From contig NZ_JADOTX010000001.1 in NCBI RefSeq assembly GCF_015751765.1, forward strand, positions 620,001 to 684,000: 64,000 nucleotides of DNA, written 5' to 3'. Positions 6,946 to 16,905 of the stretch are shown in pieces. The notes under the pieces were generated by a model. That model had not been told where the DNA came from, ran no database searches, and worked only from the letters and a program-made list of their open reading frames with translations. This DNA comes from Micromonospora ureilytica. GTDB taxonomy: Bacteria; Actinomycetota; Actinomycetes; Mycobacteriales; Micromonosporaceae. The translations under genes and the position numbers were made by a program. The stretch's first letter is position 1. Each line of letters opens with the position of its first letter.

Positions 6946-9900
6946 ATGAAACCCACGCCGATACCGCGCAGCGCCCTGCTGGCCCTTGCCTCCCTGCTCA
7001 CCGCCACGCTCGTCGGCGCTCCGGTCGCCGTGCATCCCGCCGCCGCGGGCCCTCGGCCGTCCGACCGCGCCCCACTCGTGATCGGCGGCGCGACTCAGTG
7101 GCGTGACGAACCCACCGCCGAGGCGCTGCTGAAGGCCGGCGGCAACTCCGCCCGAGCCGAGCAGTTCTACTTCGTCCTGCCGGACCGGTTCGCCAACGGA
7201 GACCCCCGCAACGACCGGGGTGGCCTCACCGGTGACCGGCTGCGGACCGGCCTCGACCCGACCGACAAGGGCTTCTACCACGGCGGCGACCTCAAGGGCG
7301 TCATCGACAAACTGGACTACATCCAGGGGATGGGCACCACGGCCATCTGGCTCGCCCCGATCTTCAAGAACCGGCCGGTGCAGGGTGCCGGCAACGACAT
7401 CTCGGCCGGCTACCACGGCTACTGGATCACCGACTTCACCCAGGTGGACCCGCACTTCGGCACGATGGAAGAGATGAAGCGGCTGGTCAAGCTCGCCCAC
7501 CAGCGTGGCATCAAGATCTACCTCGACGTGATCGTCAACCACACCGCCGACGTCATCAAGTACGCCGAAGACAAGTACGCGTACGTGGACAAGGCGACCT
7601 CGCCGTACACCGACGCGCAGGGCCGGGCGTTCGAGGACCGCAACTACGCCGACGGCAGCCGCGCGCTCCCGCCTGTCGACAAGGAGTCCTTCCCGTACAC
7701 GCCGACGTTCGCGGAGCCGGGGGACGCGAGCGTCAAGGTCCCCGCCTGGCTGAACGACGCCACCATGTACCACAACCGGGGTGACTCCACCTTCGCCGGC
7801 GAGAACAGCGAGTACGGCGACTTCTTCGGCCTCGACGACCTGTGGACCGAGCGTCCCGAGGTGGTCCGGGGGCTGACCAAGGCGTACGGGGACTGGATCG
7901 GTGCGACAGGCGTGGACGGGTTCCGGTTGGACACCGTGAAGCACGTCAACATGGACTTCTGGCCGCAGTTCAGCCAGGGCATCGAGCGGGCCGCCGAGAA
8001 GGCCGGCAAGAAGGACTTCTTCATGTTCGGCGAGGTGTACAGCGCCGACCCGGAGATCAGCTCCAGCTACGTCCGGCAGGGTGGCCTGCCGGCCACCCTC
8101 GACTTCGCCTTCCAGGAGGCCGCGCGAGGTTTCACCGCCGGCGCCGGCTCCGCGAAGGCGCTCGCCGACGTGTACGCCCGCGACGACCTCTACGCGGCGC
8201 GGAACACCGACGCGGGCCGGTTGCCCACCTTCCTCGGCAACCACGACATGGGCCGGATCGGTTCGTTCATCGCCGGTGGTGGCAGCGACCCGGCCAGCCA
8301 CCTGCGTCGCGACCAGCTCGCGCACCAGTTGATGTTCCTGACCCGTGGCCAGCCGGTGGTCTACTCCGGCGACGAACAGGGCTTCACCGGTCCGGGCGGG
8401 GACAAGGACGCCCGCCAGGACATGTTCGCGTCGACGGTTCCCGACTACCTCGACGACGACCTGCTCGGCACCGACCGCACCCACGCCAGTGACCAGTTCG
8501 ACACGGCCCACCCGCTGTACCGGACCATCGCCGATCTGGGCCGGCTGCGCCAGGCGCACCCGGCGCTGCGCGACGGCGTGCAGGTCACCAGGTACGCGGC
8601 CGACGGGCCGGGCGTCTTCGCCGCCTCCCGGATCGCCCCGGCCGACCGCACCGAGTACGTGGTGGCTGTGAACAACGCCGACACCGCGCAGACTGTCACG
8701 GTGGACACCTGGTCGGCCGGCACCACCTTCACCGGCATCTACGGCGGCTCGGGCGGCGAACAGGCCGGCGACGACGGTGAGCTGACCCTCAGCGTGCCGC
8801 CACTGTCGGCGGCGGTGTACCGGGCCGGCAAACCCATCGCGCCGCCGGCCGACAAGCCGACCATCACCATCACCAGCCCGGCTCCGGGCGCGCCGGTCGC
8901 CACCCGGGCCGCGGTCACCGCCCGGGTGACAGGTGACCCACTGGCCACCGTCACCGTCGCGGCCCGGGTGGCCGGCGGCCGGTGGACGCTGCTGGGCAGC
9001 GCCGACCACGGCCCGTACACCGTGCAGCACGACCTGACCGGCCTGGCCGGCGGCACCCCTGTCGAGTACAAGGCGGTGGTCAGCGACGGCCGGGGCCGTA
9101 CCGCCACCGCCCGGTCCACAGCAGTCGTGGGCACCCCGGCGCAGGGCAGCTCCCGGGAGTGGGCTGTCGTGCACTACCAGCGCCCCGCCGGGGGGTACGA
9201 CGACTGGGGGCTGTACGCCTGGGGGGACATCGACACGGCGTACGTCACCGAGTGGCCGCAGGGGCAACCGTTCGCCGGGGAGGACTCCTACGGCCGGTTC
9301 GCCTGGGTGAAACTCAAGCCGGGCGCGACGTCGGTGAACTTCCTGGTTGTCGACAAGGCTGGTACGAAGGACGTCGCCCAGGACCGCAGCATCGACGTCA
9401 CCCGGACCGGCGAGATCTGGCTCAAGCAGGGCGACCCGGCGATCTACCCGAGCCGGCAGGCGGCCGCCGGCGAGCCGGACCCACCGGTCGAGGAGGGCAC
9501 CGCCGTGCTGCACTATCGGCGGGCCGACGGCAACTACGACGGCTGGGGCCTGCACGTGTGGGACGGCGCGGCCAACCCGACCGAGTGGTCCGCGCCGCTG
9601 AAGCCCACCAGGACTGACGCGTTCGGGGCGGTGTTCCGGGTGCCGCTGGCGGCCGGCGCCACCGGCCTGAACTACATCATCCACCAGGGCGACACCAAGG
9701 ACCTGCCCGACGACCAGCGGCTCGACTTCGCCAGCGCCGGCCGGGAGGTGTGGCTGCTCGCCGCCACACCGGGCCGTCTGCTGCCGTCGACGGCCACCAC
9801 CGCCAGCGGGGACACCGACATCAGCAAGCAGAAGGCGCACTGGATCGACAGGTCCACAGTTGCGTGGCAGACACCCCCGACGGACGGCAGGACGTACGCG

Positions 9901-12441
9901 CTGGTCGCCGCGCCCGCCGGCGGGGTCGGCGTGGTCGACGGGGAGCTGACCGGGACGTACACCACGTTGCCGCTGCGGGCGCAGCGCAACGGGCTCACCG
10001 AGGCCCAACGCGACAGGTTCCCGCACCTGTGGTCGTACCGTAGCTTCGCCCTGGACGAGGCCGACCTGGCCAAGGTCCCGGCGGCGCTGCGGGGGCAGTT
10101 GCTGGTCACCGAGCGCGACGCCGAGGGTGCGCTGCTCGCCGCGACCGGCGTGCAGATCCCCGGCGTGCTCGACGACGTGTACTCCCGGGCGGCCGACGCC
10201 ACCCTCGGGCCCACGTTCGTGGGCCGGACGCCGAGCCTCGCGCTGTGGGCGCCGACCGCCCGGAGCGTGCGCCTGCACCTGTTCGACTCGCCCACCGCCG
10301 CCCCGAAGGCGGTGCCGATGCGCCGCGACGACCGCACCGGCGTCTGGTCGGTGCGCGGTGACCACACCTGGACCGGGAAGTTCTACAGGTACGAGGTGCG
10401 GGCCTGGCAGCCGGCGGCGCAGAAGGTGGTCACCGCATCGGTCACCGATCCGTACTCGGTGGCCCTCGCCGCGGACTCCACACACAGCCAGCTCGTCGAC
10501 CTGAACGACGCGGCGCTGGCCCCGACGGGCTGGCGCACGGTGCGCAAACCGGCACCGGTGCCGCCCGCGAAGGCGCAGATCACCGAGCTGTCCGTGCGGG
10601 ACTTCTCCATCGCCGACGACACCGTGCCGGCCGAGCGGCGGGGGACGTTCCTCGCGTTCACCGATCCGGGAACCGCCGGGATGACCCACCTGCGGGCACT
10701 CGGCGACGCCGGGGTCACCCACCTGCACCTACTGCCGGCGTTCGACTTCGCGACGATCCCCGAGAAGCGGGCCGACCAGCGCCAGCCGGCCTGCGACCTG
10801 GCGGCGCTGCCGCCAGACTCGGCCGAGCAGCAGAAGTGCGTGGCGGCGGTCGCCGAAACCGACGGCTACAACTGGGGGTACGACCCGCTGCACTACACAG
10901 TGCCGGAGGGCGGCTACGCCGTCGACCCGGTCGGCGCGGCGCGGACCACCGAGTTCCGGCGGATGGTCGCCGGGGTGAACGACGCCGGGCTGCGGGTGGT
11001 CATGGACGTGGTCTACAACCACACGTCGGCTGCCGGCACCGACCCGAAGTCGGTGCTCGACCAGATCGTGCCCGGCTACTACCACCGGCTGCTGGAGGAC
11101 GGCACTGTGGCCGACTCCACCTGCTGCGCCAACACCGCTCCCGAGCACGCCATGATGGGCAAGCTGGTGGTCGACTCGCTGGTCACCTGGGCCCGGCAGT
11201 ACAAGGTGGACGGCTTCCGCTTCGACCTGATGGGTCACCACCCGAAGGCGAACATCCTGGCCGTCCGCGCGGCACTGGACCGGTTGACCGTCGCCCGCGA
11301 CGGCGTGGACGGCCGGTCGATCCTGCTCTACGGCGAGGGCTGGAACTTCGGCGAGGTCGCCAACGACGCCCGTTTCGTCCAGGCCACCCAGGCCAACATG
11401 GCCGGCACCGGCATCGGCACCTTCAACGACCGGCTGCGCGACGCCGTACGCGGTGGCGGACCGTTCGACGCCAACCCGCGGGTGCAGGGTTTCGCCTCCG
11501 GGCTCTACACCGACCCGAACGGCGACGCGGTCAACGGGTCACCGGCCGAGCAGAAGGCCCGGCTGCTGCACGCCCACGACCTGATCAAGGTGGGGCTCAC
11601 CGGCAACCTGCGCGGCTACCGGTTCACCGACACCGCCGGACGGCAGGTCACCGGGGAGCAGGTGGACTACAACGGCTCCCCGGCCGGCTACACCGCCGCG
11701 CCCGGGGAGGCCGTCACCTACGCCGACGCGCACGACAACGAGATCCTGTACGACGCGTTGGCGTACAAACTGCCGCAGGCCACCACGGCGGCCGACCGCT
11801 CCCGGATGCAGGTGCTGGCGCTGGGCACTGTGGTGCTGGGACAGGGCACCGGATTCGTCACCGCCGGCACCGAACGGCTGCGGTCGAAGTCGCTGGACCG
11901 CAACTCGTACAACTCCGGTGACTGGTTCAACCAGATCCGCTGGGGTTGTGAACAGGGCAACGGGTTCGGCGCCGGTCTGCCGCCCGCGCCCGACAACGAG
12001 GACAAGTGGTCGTACGCGAAGCCGCTGCTGGCCGACCCGGCGCTGGTGCCGGACTGCGCGGCGATCAACACGACCGACGCCCGGTACGCCGAGTTGCTGC
12101 GCGTCCGGGCGTCGTCGCCGGTGTTCGGGCTGGCCACCGCCGAGCAGGTGCAGCGGAGGGTGGCGTTCCCGCTGTCCGGAGCGCAGGAGACGCCCGGCGT
12201 GCTGACCATGACACTGGACGCCAGTGGACTGGGCGGGCCGTGGAAGTCGCTGACCGTCGTCTTCAACGGCACCCCGTCGGCGGCCGAGCAGACGCTGACC
12301 GGACTGCGCGGAGCGGACGTGGCACTGCACCCGGTGCTTGTCGACTCGGCCGATCCGGTGCTGCGTACCGCCTCGTTCGACAGGGCGGCCGGCACGTTCA
12401 CCGTACCGGCGCGCAGCGTGGCGGTCTTCGTGCAGAAGTGA
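6946..12441 (+). CDS. Secreted bifunctional amylopullulanase (two GH13 modules)
   Basis: The start is the ATG at 6946 after GAGGAAGG. It opens with a Sec signal peptide (residues 1 to about 35), giving an 1831-residue exported enzyme. The first GH13 module (about residues 65-600) has all amylase catalytic residues: Asp329 in GFRLD, Glu363 in FGEVY and Asp434 in GNHD. After an Ig-like segment come two repeated starch-binding PUD/CBM41-like modules ([18 protein letters not shown] and [18 protein letters not shown]). The second, pullulanase-type GH13 module follows, with Asp1427 in GFRFD, Glu1464 in YGEGW and Asp1597 in AHDNE. It should cut both alpha-1,4 and alpha-1,6 bonds of starch and pullulan outside the cell. 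Known actinobacterial amylopullulanases share this layout. It is monocistronic. Confidence 0.95.
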   Translation: MKPTPIPRSALLALASLLTATLVGAPVAVHPAAAGPRPSDRAPLVIGGATQWRDEPTAEALLKAGGNSARAEQFYFVLPDRFANGDPRNDRGGLTGDRLRTGLDPTDKGFYHGGDLKGVIDKLDYIQGMGTTAIWLAPIFKNRPVQGAGNDISAGYHGYWITDFTQVDPHFGTMEEMKRLVKLAHQRGIKIYLDVIVNHTADVIKYAEDKYAYVDKATSPYTDAQGRAFEDRNYADGSRALPPVDKESFPYTPTFAEPGDASVKVPAWLNDATMYHNRGDSTFAGENSEYGDFFGLDDLWTERPEVVRGLTKAYGDWIGATGVDGFRLDTVKHVNMDFWPQFSQGIERAAEKAGKKDFFMFGEVYSADPEISSSYVRQGGLPATLDFAFQEAARGFTAGAGSAKALADVYARDDLYAARNTDAGRLPTFLGNHDMGRIGSFIAGGGSDPASHLRRDQLAHQLMFLTRGQPVVYSGDEQGFTGPGGDKDARQDMFASTVPDYLDDDLLGTDRTHASDQFDTAHPLYRTIADLGRLRQAHPALRDGVQVTRYAADGPGVFAASRIAPADRTEYVVAVNNADTAQTVTVDTWSAGTTFTGIYGGSGGEQAGDDGELTLSVPPLSAAVYRAGKPIAPPADKPTITITSPAPGAPVATRAAVTARVTGDPLATVTVAARVAGGRWTLLGSADHGPYTVQHDLTGLAGGTPVEYKAVVSDGRGRTATARSTAVVGTPAQGSSREWAVVHYQRPAGGYDDWGLYAWGDIDTAYVTEWPQGQPFAGEDSYGRFAWVKLKPGATSVNFLVVDKAGTKDVAQDRSIDVTRTGEIWLKQGDPAIYPSRQAAAGEPDPPVEEGTAVLHYRRADGNYDGWGLHVWDGAANPTEWSAPLKPTRTDAFGAVFRVPLAAGATGLNYIIHQGDTKDLPDDQRLDFASAGREVWLLAATPGRLLPSTATTASGDTDISKQKAHWIDRSTVAWQTPPTDGRTYALVAAPAGGVGVVDGELTGTYTTLPLRAQRNGLTEAQRDRFPHLWSYRSFALDEADLAKVPAALRGQLLVTERDAEGALLAATGVQIPGVLDDVYSRAADATLGPTFVGRTPSLALWAPTARSVRLHLFDSPTAAPKAVPMRRDDRTGVWSVRGDHTWTGKFYRYEVRAWQPAAQKVVTASVTDPYSVALAADSTHSQLVDLNDAALAPTGWRTVRKPAPVPPAKAQITELSVRDFSIADDTVPAERRGTFLAFTDPGTAGMTHLRALGDAGVTHLHLLPAFDFATIPEKRADQRQPACDLAALPPDSAEQQKCVAAVAETDGYNWGYDPLHYTVPEGGYAVDPVGAARTTEFRRMVAGVNDAGLRVVMDVVYNHTSAAGTDPKSVLDQIVPGYYHRLLEDGTVADSTCCANTAPEHAMMGKLVVDSLVTWARQYKVDGFRFDLMGHHPKANILAVRAALDRLTVARDGVDGRSILLYGEGWNFGEVANDARFVQATQANMAGTGIGTFNDRLRDAVRGGGPFDANPRVQGFASGLYTDPNGDAVNGSPAEQKARLLHAHDLIKVGLTGNLRGYRFTDTAGRQVTGEQVDYNGSPAGYTAAPGEAVTYADAHDNEILYDALAYKLPQATTAADRSRMQVLALGTVVLGQGTGFVTAGTERLRSKSLDRNSYNSGDWFNQIRWGCEQGNGFGAGLPPAPDNEDKWSYAKPLLADPALVPDCAAINTTDARYAELLRVRASSPVFGLATAEQVQRRVAFPLSGAQETPGVLTMTLDASGLGGPWKSLTVVFNGTPSAAEQTLTGLRGADVALHPVLVDSADPVLRTASFDRAAGTFTVPARSVAVFVQK

Positions 12442-12447
12442 CGTGAA

Positions 12448-12482
12448 CCGGCCCCCTTCCGCGTCTCGCGGAAGGGGGCCGG
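12448..12482. terminator. Strong hairpin terminator between convergent genes
   Basis: A perfect 16-bp GC-rich stem (arms 12448-12463 and 12467-12482) with a TCT loop lies 7 bases after the amylopullulanase stop. It has no U-tract, as is common in actinomycetes. It sits between two convergent genes and may serve both. Confidence 0.85.
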
Positions 12483-12509
12483 CCCGTTGTGCTGGCGCTA
12501 CGTGATCGA

Positions 12510-14162
12510 TCAGGCGAAGCAGTTGTCGATCGTGCCGCCCGGGATGGCCAGGCAGTTGGTCGGACGGTTCGCGGTGATGGCGGACTTGTCGTCCAGGTTC
12601 ACGTCTCCGAAGAAGCTGAAGACGCCGCCCGGCTCGAAGGTGGAGAAGTTGTGGGCGACCTTCGTCTTCGACAGGTTGACCTCGCCGAAGATGTTGAAGA
12701 TGCCGCCGCCGACTCCGATCGGGCCCACGGCCCGGTTGCCGACAACCTCGCTGTCGCGCAGCGTGGTGACGCTGCCGGCGTTGAAGAGCCCGCCGCCGAA
12801 GAAGCCGGCGGTGTTGTCCTTGATGCTGCTCTTCTCGAAGGTGGCCACGCTGTCGAAGGCGATGGCCACACCGCCACCGACACCGGCGGTGCTGTTCTTC
12901 TCGACAGTGACGTTGTGCAGGTTCAGCTGGCTGTCTGCCGCAGCGAGACCGCCACCGGCGAGAACCGCGGTGTTCGAGACGAACTTGGTCTCGTACGCCG
13001 TGGTGTTGCCCTCGATGTCGAGGTAGCCGCCACCGAAGCCGAGCGTCTCGTTGTCGGTGATCTCGGCCTTCTTCAGCTCGACCGTTCCGCCGTCGACGTC
13101 CTCGGTGAAGATCTCCGCGGCACCGTTGGAGATACCGCCACCACCGATGACGGCGGTGTTGTCCTTGATCTTCGACTCCTCGACCTTGAGCAGCCCGGCG
13201 TTGAAGACGCCGCCACCGAAGAAGAAGGCGGTGTTACGGGTGACCGTGCTGTGCCAGATCTTCGTGGTGCCGAAGTTGGCCACACCACCACCGTTGCCGC
13301 CCGACTGGTTCAGGACGACCTCGGACTCCAGGATCTCGGCGGTGCCACCCGGCTGAACCAGGATTCCGGCGCCGTCGTTCTCCTCCGGCTGCTCGACGAG
13401 CGGCGTGACGACGCCCGGCGTGGCCTTCGGGGTGACCTTCGGCGCGGCCTTCAGGCCCGCCTTCGGGTTGGCCTGCCGCGCGGTGAGCGCCTGGGCCAAC
13501 GGGGTGCCCGCCTTCACCTGCGCGGCGAGCGCCTCGGAGTCCGAGTAGGCCGCCCAGACAGCGGCCGGCTCGACGCCGTTCTCCAGTTCGAGGGTCTGGC
13601 CGCCCTTGATGGTCAGGCCCTTGATGGTGAGGTGACCACCGGCGCCGACGTTGAGGATGCGGAAGTAGTCCGCGGTGGCTTCCCGAGAGATCGTGGTGTG
13701 CTCGCCCTTGAGCGTGATCCGCTCGGTGATGATCGGCAGGCCGTTGCCCTGGTAGTCGTTGCGGGTCAGGTTGTAGGTGCAGCCCTTGGCCAGCTCCAGC
13801 ACACCGCCGTGCTTGTTGTTGGCGAACACGATCGCCTGAATCAGCTTGTCGGTGTCGCAGGGCACCTCCTTCCCGCGCTCGTGGTCCTTGTCCCGGTCCT
13901 TGTCCTTGTCCTTGTCCCGGTCCTTGTTCTTGTCCTCGTCCTTGTCCCAGTCGCGCGCCTCGTCACCCCGCTGGTCACCGTCCTTGCTGACCTGCGCGGT
14001 GTTCCAGTTCAAGCCGACCGCACCGGCGCTGCCCGCGACGCCAACCGCCGCGAGACTGATCACGCCCGTCAAACCGGCCACGCCACTGGCGAGCCAGAGC
14101 TTGCGGCGGCTCTTGGCCGTCGCCCGCCCGGAGGCTTCGTTGTTCGTTAGGTAGTTGGACAT
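12510..14162 (-). CDS. Secreted right-handed beta-helix protein with charged KD-repeat segment
   Basis: This 550-residue protein starts with a basic region and hydrophobic export segment (about residues 18-48, LWLASGVAGLTGVISLAAVG). A highly charged stretch of KD/RD repeats follows (about residues 68-95), then a conserved cap (PCDTDKLIQAIVFANN and LELAKGCTYNLTRN). The rest is a parallel beta-helix built of repeats such as NQSGGNGGGVANFG, NTAFFFGGGVFNAG and NTAVIGGGGISNGA. The repeats resemble polymorphic-outer-membrane-protein/pectate-lyase-type solenoids. It ends with PTNCLAIPGGTIDNCFA. No catalytic residues are evident, so a surface structural or adhesive role is possible. The gene is a paralogue of the next one upstream and shares its promoter/leader design. 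Confidence 0.85.
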   Translation of the reverse strand: MSNYLTNNEASGRATAKSRRKLWLASGVAGLTGVISLAAVGVAGSAGAVGLNWNTAQVSKDGDQRGDEARDWDKDEDKNKDRDKDKDKDRDKDHERGKEVPCDTDKLIQAIVFANNKHGGVLELAKGCTYNLTRNDYQGNGLPIITERITLKGEHTTISREATADYFRILNVGAGGHLTIKGLTIKGGQTLELENGVEPAAVWAAYSDSEALAAQVKAGTPLAQALTARQANPKAGLKAAPKVTPKATPGVVTPLVEQPEENDGAGILVQPGGTAEILESEVVLNQSGGNGGGVANFGTTKIWHSTVTRNTAFFFGGGVFNAGLLKVEESKIKDNTAVIGGGGISNGAAEIFTEDVDGGTVELKKAEITDNETLGFGGGYLDIEGNTTAYETKFVSNTAVLAGGGLAAADSQLNLHNVTVEKNSTAGVGGGVAIAFDSVATFEKSSIKDNTAGFFGGGLFNAGSVTTLRDSEVVGNRAVGPIGVGGGIFNIFGEVNLSKTKVAHNFSTFEPGGVFSFFGDVNLDDKSAITANRPTNCLAIPGGTIDNCFA

Positions 14163-14223
14163 CGGAGCTCTCTGCCCTCTCCTCGTACCAGACAGGGTCG
14201 CCGCCGTCAGACGGGTGTCCCCT

Positions 14224-14288
14224 GCTACAAATCGGTTGTAGCTCCCAAAACCACCGTATGAGAAGGTTCCTCGCCTCGCGGGCTTATC
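14224..14288 (-). promoter_or_regulatory. Conserved promoter and leader inverted repeat, beta-helix gene 1
   Basis: Read on the minus strand, the region has GATAAG (14283-14288), an 18-base gap, TTCTCATACGGTGG (14251-14264, containing a TANNNT-like -10 TACGGT), then the inverted repeat GCTACAA-5-TTGTAGC (14224-14242). The repeat ends 61 bases before the start codon. The same elements with the same spacings occur before the paralogue at 16333, so they are under selection. Which factor reads them is unknown. Confidence 0.65.
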
Positions 14289-14390
14289 CGAGAGAAGCCC
14301 ACATTCGGTTCATGTTGCCCCCAGCGGGGCCTGGACCGACACACCGCCGCCCAAGCCGGCCTGCACGCGCCTGACCTGCCCAAATTGGTA

Positions 14391-14423
14391 CGCCCCTCCG
14401 AGCCGACACGGCTCGAAGGGGCG
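14391..14423 (-). terminator. Hairpin terminator after second beta-helix gene
   Basis: The stem arms CGCCCCTCCGAGCC (14391-14404) and its near-complement (14410-14423) pair at 13 of 14 positions around a 5-base loop. They lie 33 bases after the stop of the gene that ends at 14456 and before the promoter of the gene starting at 14162. This position suits a terminator that separates the two paralogues. Confidence 0.7.
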
Positions 14424-14455
14424 CGCCCTCTATGTGGTTCAGCCACCCGTTCCGG

Positions 14456-16333
14456 TCAGAAGCACCCGGGAACGTTCAGGCAGTTGGTAGGGCGGTTGGC
14501 GGACACCACGGACTCGTCGTCCAGCCGCACGAAGCTGAAGAGGCCGTTGGAGATCCCGCCGGGCGGCAACGTGGCGAAGTTGTGCGTCACCTTCGTCCGG
14601 TGGAGGCTGATCTCGCCACCATCGGTGTTGTAGATGCCACCGCCGCTGCCGAACGGGCCGACGGCCCGGTTGCCCGTCACCTCGCTCTCGCGCAGCGTGG
14701 TGACGCTGTCCTCGTTGTAGAGGCCGGCACCGAAGAAGCCTGCGGTGTTGTCAGTGATCCTGCTGTTCTCGATCGTCGCGACGCTGTCGGAGGTCACGGC
14801 CACGCCGCCACCCACGCCAGCGGTGCTGTTCTTGACCACCGTGGCGTCCTTGAGGGTGAGCTGGCTGTCGGCCACCGCGATGCCACCACCGGCGAGGAGC
14901 GCGGTGTTGTCACTGACCGTCGTCTGGTGCAGCGTCGTGGTGCCCTCGACATCCAGGACGCCGCCGCCGAAGCCGAGCGTCTCGTTGTCGGTGATCTCGC
15001 TCTTGTAGACCCAGACCGAGCCGCCGTTGACGTCCTCGGTGAAGATGTCGGCAGCGCCGTTGGAGATGCCACCGCCGCCGATGATCCCGGTGTTGTCCTT
15101 GATCTTCGACTCGTCGACCTGGAGTACGCCGGCGTTGAAGACGCCACCGCCGAAGAAGAAGGCGGTGTTGTGCGCGACGGTCGTCTTGCTGAGCCTGGTG
15201 CTGCCGAAGTTGGCTAGCCCGCCACCGTTGCCGCCGGACTGGTTGTAGAGCAACTCGCTGTCCAGGATCTCCGCGCGACCACCGGGCTGCACCAGCACCC
15301 CGGCGCCGTCGGTGAACCCAGGCTGCTCCACCAGCGGCGCCACCGCCGTACCGGCACCCACCGGCTTCGCCGCCGCGGCTACCGGCTTGGCAGTGGTGGC
15401 CTTGGTTGCTGCCGTTACGGGCTTGGCCGGCGCTGCTTTCGCAGCCGGCTTGCCGGCAGCCTTGGCTGGCGCTGCCGTGGCCTTGACAGGCGCTGCCTTC
15501 GCTGCCGGCTTGGCGGCGGTTGCTGCCGACTTTGCTGCCGCTGCCGCTGCTGGCTTGGCGCTGGGCGCGGCAGTGGTAGCCGACTTGGCGGCGGGCGCCG
15601 CCGCGGCCGGCGGCTGGGCCGCGGTCGAGCGGACCTGGGCCGAGTACGGCGCCCAGACCGTCGCCGGGTCGGCGGTCATCGGGGACTGAAGGGTCTGGCC
15701 ACCCCTGATGCTCAGGCCCTTGAGAGTGAGGTGCCCGCCAGCGCCGACGTTGAGGATGCGGAAGTAGTCGGCAGTGGCCTCGCGGCCGATGGTGGTGTGC
15801 TCACCCTTGAGGGTGATGTGCTCGGTGATCACCGGCAGGCCGTTGCCGTCCTGGTTGCGAGTCAGGGTGTAGGTGCAGCCCCTGGCCAGCTCCAGCACGC
15901 CGCCGTCCTCGTTGTTGGCGAACGTGATCGCCTGGATCAGCTTGTCGGAGTCGCACGGGACCTGCTTGGTGCGGTCCTTCTCGTCGTGCTCGCCGTCCTT
16001 GCCGTCCTCGCGGTCCTTGCCATTCTTGCCGGACCGGTCGTCGAAGCCGCTCCAGTCGTCGCCGCTCCACTCGTCGTCCTGACCGCCGTCGTCCTTGGCG
16101 CCGCCCTTGTCCGCGCCGCCGTCGTCGCTGACGCTCTGCCGGTTCGTCGACGGCTGCGCGTCCGACACCTGGTCGGCCTTTGGCTTGTCGTCCCGAGCGG
16201 CGACGCCGCCGAGGGCCGCCAGGCCGACCACGCCGGTCAGCCCGGCCACACCGGCGACCCAGAGCGCCCGCCTTCGCCGTGTTGGCGGAGCTGTCGAGGC
16301 CCCGCCGTCGGTACTCGTTACGTCGTTGGACAT
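14456..16333 (-). CDS. Secreted right-handed beta-helix protein with Ala/Lys/Pro-rich insert
   Basis: The start is placed at the ATG at 16333 (MSNDVTSTDGG), which gives the same 5' leader geometry as the paralogue; the frame is open 31 codons further. The 625-residue product has an export segment (about residues 20-45, RRALWVAGVAGLTGVVGLAAL), a Gly/Asp/Lys-rich charged region, the cap PCDSDKLIQAITFANN, and beta-helix repeats (NQSGGNGGGLANFG, NTAFFFGGGVFNAG). Between the cap and the main helix lies an insert of about 100 residues made of PAAKAAP/ATAAKP-type units, resembling histone-H1 tails. The paralogue has only a short version. It ends PTNCLNVPGCF. It is probably a cell-surface solenoid; its biochemical role is unknown. 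Confidence 0.85.
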   Translation of the reverse strand: MSNDVTSTDGGASTAPPTRRRRALWVAGVAGLTGVVGLAALGGVAARDDKPKADQVSDAQPSTNRQSVSDDGGADKGGAKDDGGQDDEWSGDDWSGFDDRSGKNGKDREDGKDGEHDEKDRTKQVPCDSDKLIQAITFANNEDGGVLELARGCTYTLTRNQDGNGLPVITEHITLKGEHTTIGREATADYFRILNVGAGGHLTLKGLSIRGGQTLQSPMTADPATVWAPYSAQVRSTAAQPPAAAAPAAKSATTAAPSAKPAAAAAAKSAATAAKPAAKAAPVKATAAPAKAAGKPAAKAAPAKPVTAATKATTAKPVAAAAKPVGAGTAVAPLVEQPGFTDGAGVLVQPGGRAEILDSELLYNQSGGNGGGLANFGSTRLSKTTVAHNTAFFFGGGVFNAGVLQVDESKIKDNTGIIGGGGISNGAADIFTEDVNGGSVWVYKSEITDNETLGFGGGVLDVEGTTTLHQTTVSDNTALLAGGGIAVADSQLTLKDATVVKNSTAGVGGGVAVTSDSVATIENSRITDNTAGFFGAGLYNEDSVTTLRESEVTGNRAVGPFGSGGGIYNTDGGEISLHRTKVTHNFATLPPGGISNGLFSFVRLDDESVVSANRPTNCLNVPGCF

Positions 16334-16394
16334 CAGAGCCTTCCGCCCTTTCCTGCTACCAGACGGGATCGCACCGCCCGAGGCGCCACGACCA

Positions 16395-16460
16395 GCTACA
16401 AATGGGTTGTAGCCTCTGATCCCCACCGTATGAGAACGATCTTCGCGATGCCGACTTATC
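16395..16460 (-). promoter_or_regulatory. Conserved promoter and leader inverted repeat, beta-helix gene 2
   Basis: On the minus strand GATAAG (16455-16460), an 18-base gap, TTCTCATACGGTGG (16423-16436) and the inverted repeat GCTACAA-5-TTGTAGC (16395-16413) precede the start codon by 61 bases, exactly as in the paralogue. The leader just before the start (GTCTGGTA...AGG.AAGGGC) is also conserved. The inverted repeat may be an operator or an mRNA stem-loop. Confidence 0.65.
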
Positions 16461-16645
16461 TGAGATAACCACGCATTAGACGCATCTCAGGTGACGGCGG
16501 GCGACCGGTGCCGGGCTGTCAGAAAGGGCCCGAGCAGCACAAACACCGACGAACGGGGTCGCTGGGCAGGCCGAATGCCGCCGCCCGGTCACCGTCGCTG
16601 CGGCCGTCGGGGTGTGCGGATGCCGAACGTTGTTCGCCGTCGGGC

Positions 16646-16724
16646 GTGATCCACTCGGTTTTGCTGATAACGCGGTATCCGAGCGACAGGGATGCCGCGA
16701 CTTCAAGGAACCCGAGTGGATCAC
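16646..16724. repeat. 79-bp hairpin repeat, copy 1
   Basis: The element is flanked by inverted arms GTGATCCACTCGG and CCGAGTGGATCAC, and its interior is also partly self-complementary, so the whole 79 bp can fold into one long imperfect hairpin. Copy 2 is about 90% identical and has exactly the same length. It has no coding content, and the size and shape fit a MITE-like or REP-like dispersed repeat. Confidence 0.8.
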
Positions 16725-16905
16725 GGCTGGGGCCCCTGGTTGCGAGCCCTGGGGGAGGGCCAGGTCACCCTAGGCCGGAGAGGGCTAGGCCCCAGATGGC
16801 CGGGCCGGAGAGGGAGGGACCGGGCGTGGGGGCGGCGCATCTCCCGCTGTCGCGGAAACGGGCCGTCGGGGTGTGCGGCTACCGCACATCACTCACCCCA
16901 GGGAC

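Noticed and set aside
6694..10728. Minus-strand open frame of 1344 codons opposite the amylopullulanase gene
   Set aside because: It is antisense to a gene with complete catalytic motifs. Long open antisense frames are expected in GC-rich genes with strong third-position bias, and its translation is low-complexity with no motif.
13865..13965. GTCCTT-type hexamer run as a CRISPR or microsatellite locus
   Set aside because: It is in frame within the coding sequence of a beta-helix gene and encodes the KD/RD spacer.
12489..14150. Plus-strand open frame of 553 codons opposite the first beta-helix gene
   Set aside because: The minus-strand protein has an export signal and clear solenoid repeats. 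The antisense translation just mirrors those repeats.
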